In this document: one piece after another, positions 58,468 through 64,000 of the stretch
Position numbering within the stretch: the stretch's first letter is position 1
How the letters are laid out: every line of letters begins with the position of its first letter
Origin: Pseudomonas mandelii
GTDB taxonomy: Bacteria > Pseudomonadota > Gammaproteobacteria > Pseudomonadales > Pseudomonadaceae
Length of the DNA stretch: 64,000 nucleotides
NCBI RefSeq assembly: GCF_006438925.1
Contig: NZ_RCZA01000002.1
Location: forward strand, 434,001 to 498,000
Direction: 5' to 3'
Position numbers and translations under genes: made by a program
Notes under the pieces: generated by a model
What the model saw: the letters and a program-made list of their open reading frames with translations, nothing else
What the model was told of the DNA's origin: nothing
Database searches by the model: none

Positions 58468-59198
58468 TCTCTATCAAGAATGTCAACAAGTGGTATGGCG
58501 ACTTCCAGGTACTGACTGACTGCAGCACCGAGGTCAAAAAAGGCGAAGTGATTGTGGTATGCGGGCCGTCCGGTTCCGGCAAATCCACCCTGATCAAATG
58601 CGTCAATGCCCTGGAACCGTTCCAGAAAGGCGACGTGGTGGTCGATGGCACGTCCATCGCCGACCCGAAGACCGACCTGCCGAAACTGCGTTCGCGCGTT
58701 GGCATGGTGTTCCAGCATTTCGAACTGTTCCCGCACCTGACCATCACCGAAAACCTGACCATCGCGCAGATCAAGGTGTTGGGCCGCAGCAAGGCAGAAG
58801 CCACCAAGAAAGGCCTGCAACTGCTTGAGCGCGTCGGGCTGTCTGCCCATGCGCATAAGCACCCGGGCCAGCTCTCCGGTGGTCAGCAACAGCGTGTGGC
58901 GATTGCCCGAGCGCTGGCGATGGACCCGATCGTCATGCTGTTCGACGAACCGACTTCGGCGCTGGACCCTGAAATGGTCAACGAAGTACTCGACGTGATG
59001 GTGCAACTGGCCCACGAAGGCATGACCATGATGTGCGTGACCCACGAAATGGGCTTCGCCCGCAAAGTGGCGGACCGGGTGATCTTCATGGACCAGGGCA
59101 AAATCATCGAAGACTGCAAGAAAGAGGAGTTCTTCGGCGACATCAACGCTCGCGCCGAGCGTACGCAGCATTTCCTCGCCAAGATTCTGCAGCACTAA
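58464..59198 (+). CDS. aatP: Glutamate/aspartate ABC ATPase
   Basis: ATP-binding subunit of 244 residues. Walker [10 protein letters not shown] (about 34-42), signature [15 protein letters not shown], Walker [17 protein letters not shown]. Equivalent of GltL. ATG at 58464 overlaps aatM. Confidence 0.96.
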   Translation: MISIKNVNKWYGDFQVLTDCSTEVKKGEVIVVCGPSGSGKSTLIKCVNALEPFQKGDVVVDGTSIADPKTDLPKLRSRVGMVFQHFELFPHLTITENLTIAQIKVLGRSKAEATKKGLQLLERVGLSAHAHKHPGQLSGGQQQRVAIARALAMDPIVMLFDEPTSALDPEMVNEVLDVMVQLAHEGMTMMCVTHEMGFARKVADRVIFMDQGKIIEDCKKEEFFGDINARAERTQHFLAKILQH

Positions 59199-59216
59199 AA
59201 GCTACACGGCCGCCCC

Positions 59217-59313
59217 TGTAGGAGCTGCCGAAGGCTGCGATCTTTTGATCTTGATTCTTGCAGAATCCCAGGAGATCAAGAGCAAAAGATCGCAGCCTTC
59301 GGCAGCTCCTACG
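59217..59313. repeat. REP pair, family A (tail-to-tail)
   Basis: CTGTAGGAGCTGCCGAAGG...GATCTTTTG, spacer, CAAAAGATCGCAGCC...CTCCTAC. Between aatP and aauS. Confidence 0.88.
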
Positions 59314-59356
59314 GGGGTTCCTCAGGGCTTGTAGTGGTTGACCCAAGGCATCTGTG

Positions 59357-61258
59357 ATGAAATGCGACCCCACTCTCTATCGCGCCGCGCCGCCATCACT
59401 CGCCGTGAAACCCCGTCTGATTCGCCATCTGTTCCTGCCGCCGCTGGTCATCGCCCTGATGATCGGGTTGGGTTACCTCGGCTTCTGGGTCAGTGAACAC
59501 TACGGAATTCGCAGCCTCAGCGAGAACGGCCAGCGTCAGCTGGAACTGCACGCCCGCGCTGTCGAGAGCGAAATCAGCAAGTACACCTACCTGCCCAGCC
59601 TGCTGGAACTCGAATCCAGTGTTTCGAAGCTGTTGGCCGACCCGTCGCCGGAACACCGGCAGACGGTCAATGAATACCTCGAAGGCCTGAACCGGCGCAG
59701 CCGCAGTCGGGCTATCTACGTGATGGACACCACCGGTCGTGTCATGGCGACCAGCAACTGGCGCGATGTCGACAGTTACCTGGGCGAAGATCTGTCCTTT
59801 CGCGCCTATTTCCAGAATGCCGTGCGCGGTCAGCCGGGGCGCTTCTATGGCATCGGCAGCACCAACGGCGAGCCCGGTTATTACCTGGCTCATGGCCTGG
59901 AAGAACACGGCAAGATCATTGGCGTCGCGGTGGTCAAGGTCCGCCTCGAGGCCATGGAAGAACGCTGGCAACGCGCGCGGCTGGAAGCTTTCGTCAGCGA
60001 TGAAAACGGCATCATCATTCTTTCCAGCGATCCGGCACGGCGCCTGAAATCGGTTGTGCCGCTGAGCGACGAGACCAAGGAAAAACTGGCCCGCAGCCTT
60101 CAGTACTACTGGTTCCCACTGAACGAACTGCAACCGCTGGCCCGTGAACGACTGGCCGAAGGCGAGGAAAAACTCACCTTCCCCGCCAACAGTGAAGTGG
60201 AATCAGATGAAGAGGACATCAGCTACCTGTCGCAAACCCGCCCACTGAGCGATACCCCGTGGAATTTCACCCTGCTCACCCCCCTGCAGGATTTGCGGCG
60301 CGAAGCGATCAATCAGGGGATTCTGGTGGCGGTGGCGTTTGCCCTCGTGGCGTTCCTGCTGATCGCCTGGAACGAACGGCGCAAGGTCATTGCCACGCGC
60401 CTCGCCGCCCGGGAGGCCTTGCAGGAAGCCAACAATCAACTGGAGCGTCGGATTACCGAACGCACCACTGATCTGCGCGCCAGCAACGAACGGCTCAAGG
60501 GGCAGATCCGCGAACGGCGTCTGGCCGAAGAGACGCTACGCCGTGCCCAGGATGAACTGGTGCAGGCCGGTAAACTCGCGGCCATCGGCCAGATGTCCAC
60601 CAGCATCGCCCACGAATTGAACCAGCCACTGGCAGCGCTGCGGACCTTGTCCGGCAACACCGTGCGGTTTCTGGAACGCGGTCAACTGGACGTTGCCAGC
60701 ACCAACCTCAAGACCATCAACGAACTGATCGACCGCATGGGCCGGATCACCGCCAGCCTGCGTTCGTTCGCTCGCCGCGGAGACGACAAAGGTCAGGCCA
60801 GCCTCGGCAAAGCGGTGGATGCAGCCTTGCAGCTGCTCGGTGGTCGCGTGGAAAGCGCGCATCTGCAACTGCACCGAGACTTCGCCGATCTGCAGGTGCA
60901 GATCGACCAGACCCGTCTGGAGCAGATTCTGGTCAACCTGATCGGCAACGCCCTCGACGCCATGCAGGCACAACCGCTGCCAGAACTGTGGCTCGAAGGC
61001 GAAGAGTTCGATGGCAAATATCGCCTTCGTGTACGCGATAACGGCCACGGCATCGACGCCGAAGCGCGCAAGCATTTGTTCGAACCGTTCTTCACCACCA
61101 AACCCGGCGAACAGGGGCTGGGCCTCGGCCTGACCCTTTCCGCCAGCCTGGCCGCCGCTACCGGCGGGCACCTGGGTGTCGAGCACCCGGCCAGCGGTGG
61201 TACCACCTTCGTCCTCAGTTTACCGTTGGTAAGCCCCACTCACGCCGAGCCAATATGA
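59357..61258 (+). CDS. aauS: AauS sensor histidine kinase (DctB-like)
   Basis: Membrane sensor of 633 residues: two helices (about 22-43 and 310-330) around a double-Cache/PDC periplasmic domain with FYGIGSTNGEPGYY; then a coiled coil (about 355-400), H-box with His419 (SIAHELNQPLAALR) and ATPase lobe (LVNLIGNALDAM, DNGHGID, GLGLGLTLSASLA). Senses acidic amino acids and phosphorylates AauR. ATG at 59357 preferred to a GTG one codon earlier. 4-base overlap with aauR. Confidence 0.9.
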   Translation: MKCDPTLYRAAPPSLAVKPRLIRHLFLPPLVIALMIGLGYLGFWVSEHYGIRSLSENGQRQLELHARAVESEISKYTYLPSLLELESSVSKLLADPSPEHRQTVNEYLEGLNRRSRSRAIYVMDTTGRVMATSNWRDVDSYLGEDLSFRAYFQNAVRGQPGRFYGIGSTNGEPGYYLAHGLEEHGKIIGVAVVKVRLEAMEERWQRARLEAFVSDENGIIILSSDPARRLKSVVPLSDETKEKLARSLQYYWFPLNELQPLARERLAEGEEKLTFPANSEVESDEEDISYLSQTRPLSDTPWNFTLLTPLQDLRREAINQGILVAVAFALVAFLLIAWNERRKVIATRLAAREALQEANNQLERRITERTTDLRASNERLKGQIRERRLAEETLRRAQDELVQAGKLAAIGQMSTSIAHELNQPLAALRTLSGNTVRFLERGQLDVASTNLKTINELIDRMGRITASLRSFARRGDDKGQASLGKAVDAALQLLGGRVESAHLQLHRDFADLQVQIDQTRLEQILVNLIGNALDAMQAQPLPELWLEGEEFDGKYRLRVRDNGHGIDAEARKHLFEPFFTTKPGEQGLGLGLTLSASLAAATGGHLGVEHPASGGTTFVLSLPLVSPTHAEPI

Positions 61259-62583
61259 ACAACGACCTTAGTGTGCTGATCGTCGAAGACGACCCCCATG
61301 TGCTGCTCGGCTGCCAACAGGCGCTGACACTGGAAGACATTCCCTGCGAGGGAGTCGGCAGCGCCGAAGAGGCGCTGGAGCGGGTCGGCGACAACTTCGC
61401 CGGCATCGTCATCAGCGACATCCGCCTGCCGGGCATCGACGGCCTGGAATTGCTGACCCGCCTCAAGGCCCGCGACCGCAGCCTGCCGGTGGTGCTGATT
61501 ACCGGTCACGGCGACATCTCCATGGCTGTCGGCGCGATGCAGAAAGGCGCCTATGACTTCATGGAGAAACCTTTTTCCCCCGAACGTCTGGTCGATGTGG
61601 CGCGCCGTGCGCTGGAGCAACGCAGCCTGGCGCGGGAAGTTTTTTCATTGCGTCGGCAACTGGCGGAGCGGGATTCCCTCGAAGGCCGGATTATCGGCCG
61701 CTCGCCCGCCATGCAGAACCTGCGGGAATTGATCGCCAACGTTGCCGATACGTCGGCCAACGTGTTGATCGAAGGCGAGACCGGCACCGGCAAGGAACTG
61801 GTCGCACGCTGCCTGCACGACTTCAGTCGGCGGCACACCAAGCAGTTCGTCGCGCTGAACTGCGGGGGCCTGCCGGAAAACCTGTTCGAAAGCGAAATCT
61901 TCGGCCATGAAGCCAACGCCTTTACCGGCGCCGGCAAGCGGCGGATCGGCAAGATCGAACACGCCGACGGCGGCACGCTGTTCCTCGATGAAGTGGAAAG
62001 CATGCCGCTGCCGCTGCAAATCAAACTGCTGCGGGTGTTGCAGGAGCGCACTCTGGAACGCCTGGGTTCGAACCAGAGTGTGGCAGTGGATTGCCGGGTG
62101 ATCGCGGCGACCAAATCCGACCTGGACGCGACGAGCAAGACCGGCGAATTTCGTAGCGACCTGTATTACCGCCTCAATGTGGTCACCCTGGAACTGCCGC
62201 CACTACGCGAACGCCGCGAAGACATCCTGCAACTGTTCGAACATTTCCTGCAGCAGTCATCCCTGCGCTTCGACCGCACAGTGCCGGATCTGGACAACCA
62301 GACCCTGTCGAACCTGATGAGCCACGACTGGCCGGGCAACGTGCGGGAATTGCGCAACGTGGCCGAGCGGTTCGCCCTGGGCTTGCCGGCCTTCAAGAAG
62401 CCAGGTGCCAGCGGCAGCAATCAGGGCCTGGCCTTCGCCGAAGCGGTGGAAGCCTTCGAACGCAACTTGCTCAACGACGCCTTGCAGCGCAGCGGCGGCA
62501 ACCTGACCCAGGCCAGCCTGGAACTGGGCATGGCCAAGACCACGCTGTTCGACAAAGTGAAGAAGTACGGGCTGAGCCACTGA
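61255..62583 (+). CDS. aauR: AauR sigma-54-dependent response regulator
   Basis: NtrC-family activator of 442 residues. Receiver with D55 (VISDIRLPG), AAA+ with Walker A GETGTGKE and Walker B GGTLFLDEVESM, and a C-terminal Fis-type HTH (GGNLTQASLELGMAKTTLF). The sigma-54 contact loop reads NAFTGA where the family has GAFTGA. It should drive the aatJ promoter upstream. Its stop overlaps the glpM start (TGATG). Confidence 0.92.
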   Translation: MNNDLSVLIVEDDPHVLLGCQQALTLEDIPCEGVGSAEEALERVGDNFAGIVISDIRLPGIDGLELLTRLKARDRSLPVVLITGHGDISMAVGAMQKGAYDFMEKPFSPERLVDVARRALEQRSLAREVFSLRRQLAERDSLEGRIIGRSPAMQNLRELIANVADTSANVLIEGETGTGKELVARCLHDFSRRHTKQFVALNCGGLPENLFESEIFGHEANAFTGAGKRRIGKIEHADGGTLFLDEVESMPLPLQIKLLRVLQERTLERLGSNQSVAVDCRVIAATKSDLDATSKTGEFRSDLYYRLNVVTLELPPLRERREDILQLFEHFLQQSSLRFDRTVPDLDNQTLSNLMSHDWPGNVRELRNVAERFALGLPAFKKPGASGSNQGLAFAEAVEAFERNLLNDALQRSGGNLTQASLELGMAKTTLFDKVKKYGLSH

Positions 62584-62921
62584 TGGACCTGATTCTCAAA
62601 GCAACCTTGGGCGCGGCCGTGGTGGTGATCCTCGCCGCACTGGCCAAGACCAAAAACTATTACATCGCCGGATTGGTGCCGCTGTTTCCGACCTTTGCGC
62701 TGATTGCGCATTACATCGTCGGCAAGGGCCGTTCGCTGGAAGACTTGAAGACCACCATCGTGTTCGGGATGTGGTCGATCATTCCTTACTTCATCTACCT
62801 GGCGACGTTGTATGTGATGGTGGATCGGATGCGGCTGGAGGCTTCGCTCGCTGTAGCGGCAGTGGCTTGGTTGATGGCGGCTACGGTGTTGGTTTCGGTT
62901 TGGGTTCACTTCCAGAATTGA
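62583..62921 (+). CDS. glpM: GlpM family membrane protein
   Basis: 112-residue membrane protein with four helices (LILKATLGAAVVVILAAL; YYIAGLVPLFPTFALIAHYI; TTIVFGMWSIIPYFIYL; AVAAVAWLMAATVLVSV). GlpM was linked to alginate and glycerol metabolism in P. aeruginosa, where it follows glpD. Here it lies 10 kb from glpD and its ATG overlaps the aauR stop. Confidence 0.82.
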   Translation: MDLILKATLGAAVVVILAALAKTKNYYIAGLVPLFPTFALIAHYIVGKGRSLEDLKTTIVFGMWSIIPYFIYLATLYVMVDRMRLEASLAVAAVAWLMAATVLVSVWVHFQN

Positions 62922-62929
62922 GCGCAAAT

Positions 62930-63025
62930 CACTGTGGGAGCGAGCCTGCTCGCGAAGGCGGTGTTTCAGTCAACATTAATGCCAGCTGACACTCCCTCTT
63001 CGCGAGCAGGCTCGCTCCCACAGTG
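62930..63025. repeat. REP doublet, family B
   Basis: CACTGTGGGAGCGAGCC... and inverted ...GGCTCGCTCCCACAGTG; arms 28 bases, between convergent glpM and the DsbA-like gene. Confidence 0.9.
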
Positions 63026-63043
63026 ACCGCGCGTGCCACAGGA

Positions 63044-63709
63044 TCAGCTCACCGTCCCGCCCTTCGCTTCACTCATGATCTGCCGAATTGCCCCGACAAA
63101 GGCGTCCACCGGCTGACCGCCACTCACGGCGTACTGCCCGTTGAATACCACGGTCGGCACCGAACTCACCCCGCGCGACAGCCACAACTGCTCTTCCTCT
63201 CGAACCTCTTTGGCGAACTCGTCCGACGCCAGAATCGCCTCGGCTCGCGACCGATCCAGCCCCACGCTTTCGGCGATCTGCGCCAACTGCCCATGGTCGG
63301 ACGGATTGCCGCCCTCGGTGAAATACAACTTGAACAGCGCCTCTTTCAGATTGAACTGCAACCCTTCCAGTCCCGCCCAAAACAGCAAACGGTGGGCATC
63401 GAAGGTGTTGTAGATGCGGCTGTTGCCGTCCGTGCGAAACGCAAACCCGACCTCGACGCCGCGCGCGCGGATCATCTCGCGATTCTTCTGGGATTGCTCG
63501 GGCGTCGAGCCGTACTTCTCGGTGATGTGTTCGGTGATGTTCTGTCCTTCCGGGCCCATCTTCGGGTTCAGTTCGAACGGCTGGAAACGGATCTCGGCCT
63601 GCACCTCGTCGCCCAGCAAATCCAGGGCCCGGGTCAGGCCGTAGAGGCCGACGACGCACCAGGGGCAGGACACGTCGCTGACGAAATCGATTTTCAGGGG
63701 GGTACTCAT
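63044..63709 (-). CDS. FrnE/DsbA-family oxidoreductase
   Basis: Cytosolic thioredoxin-fold protein of 221 residues with no signal peptide. CPWC active site (C15, C18 in SCPWCVVG), helical insertion, cis-Pro loop VSSVPTVVFNGQ. FrnE-type proteins act as thiol isomerases in stress or secondary metabolism. Start at 63709 has GAGGTGTG upstream; the longer frame to 63823 would overlap a REP. Confidence 0.88.
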   Translation of the reverse strand: MSTPLKIDFVSDVSCPWCVVGLYGLTRALDLLGDEVQAEIRFQPFELNPKMGPEGQNITEHITEKYGSTPEQSQKNREMIRARGVEVGFAFRTDGNSRIYNTFDAHRLLFWAGLEGLQFNLKEALFKLYFTEGGNPSDHGQLAQIAESVGLDRSRAEAILASDEFAKEVREEEQLWLSRGVSSVPTVVFNGQYAVSGGQPVDAFVGAIRQIMSEAKGGTVS

Positions 63710-63785
63710 CACACACCTCGCAGACTGGAACGCGCCGGAAAGTTCGAACGATACACCCGTCTGGCCTGAGCACGCAGCAGATCCC

Positions 63786-63865
63786 TTGTGGGACCGAGCC
63801 TGATCGCGAAAGAGAGGGTCCACTCAGCTGACACTCCGCTTTCACGAGCAGGCTCGCTCCCACAT
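63786..63865. repeat. REP doublet, family B (degenerate left arm)
   Basis: CTTGTGGGACCGAGCCTGATCGCGAAA with two changes from the family, and inverted TTCACGAGCAGGCTCGCTCCCACA. Confidence 0.82.
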
Positions 63866-63877
63866 TGGATTCTGGTG

Positions 63878-64000
63878 TTACAGAAGGTTGTGTTCAGCCA
63901 CCGGATCAATCTGCGCCCAATGCGAGGTGTCTTCGCGGTGGGCCTGCAAGTACGGCAACACCGCCGCCAGCAACGGCGCCTTGAACGCTTCCTGGAATCG
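63878..64000 (-). CDS. 3' end of an unidentified gene
   Basis: Forty residues and a TAA stop, read on the minus strand, ending in WAQIDPVAEHNLL; the rest lies outside the window. Amphipathic helix APLLAAVLPYLQAH precedes. Not enough to assign a family; the neighbouring gene in P. aeruginosa (PA3587) is a LysR regulator, MetR, but I cannot match the tail. Confidence 0.5.
   Translation of the reverse strand, partial: RFQEAFKAPLLAAVLPYLQAHREDTSHWAQIDPVAEHNLL

Overview
This window is a gene-dense, GC-rich stretch of chromosome from a fluorescent Pseudomonas (P. fluorescens/P. putida type). I infer this from recognisable gene families and blocks whose order matches remembered P. aeruginosa synteny: bifA to groESL resembles the PA4367-PA4389 region, and mrp-metG-rnf-nth, argG-motY-pyrC-rnt-prx-bfd-bfrB-grxD, argF-ABC and glpFKRD-glpM resemble PA3481-PA3586. 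Extragenic palindromes of three families (about a dozen copies) fill many gaps, another Pseudomonas trait. No rRNA, tRNA, CRISPR array, insertion sequence or prophage was seen.

Layout. 1-7.9 kb: c-di-GMP phosphodiesterase BifA, then a probably Fur-controlled group of imelysin lipoprotein, di-haem oxidoreductase, second imelysin-like lipoprotein and DUF1513 protein. 8.0-12.3 kb: MexVW-like RND efflux pair. 12.4-19.1 kb: an envelope-stress block, with ColR/ColS, the downstream methyltransferase-inaA-small secreted protein operon, and on the other side an LtaS-like alkaline phosphatase-fold enzyme and a PAP2 phosphatase. ColR-box-like sequences precede both the methyltransferase operon and the LtaS-like gene. 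19.2-25 kb: groEL/groES, fxsA, a HugZ-like protein, an SDR and the Fe-S carrier Mrp/ApbC. 25-32.2 kb: metG, a divergent rnfABDGE operon without rnfC, nth and a small PA3496-type protein.

32.2-34.3 kb is the least typical stretch: an EvgA/BvgA-type response regulator, a strikingly G-poor 400-base tract and an orphan membrane protein. 34.3-43.5 kb holds argG, motY, pyrC, rnt, a 2-Cys peroxiredoxin, the iron-storage pair bfd/bfrB, grxD and an orphan molybdopterin oxidoreductase. 43.9-47.4 kb holds argF coupled to an ABC ATPase, then phzF-like and ybaK-like genes. 47.5-52.9 kb is the glycerol regulon glpF-glpK-glpR-glpD. 52.9-55.6 kb is a LysR/MFS/NTF2-like cassette. 55.7-62.9 kb is a complete acidic amino-acid uptake system: aatJQMP transporter, sigma-54 promoter with AauR-type operators, AauS/AauR two-component pair and a coupled glpM. 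The window ends with a FrnE/DsbA-like protein and the 3' end of an unidentified gene.

The most unusual feature is the Rnf-like operon. It lacks the NADH-oxidising subunit RnfC. RnfA and RnfE have lost three of the four cysteines that hold the intramembrane [2Fe-2S] cluster in canonical Rnf. RnfB lacks its membrane anchor but carries a long charged tail reminiscent of RnfC. Yet all frames are open and tightly overlapping, and the flavinylation threonine of RnfG is kept, so this looks like a repurposed complex rather than a decayed one.
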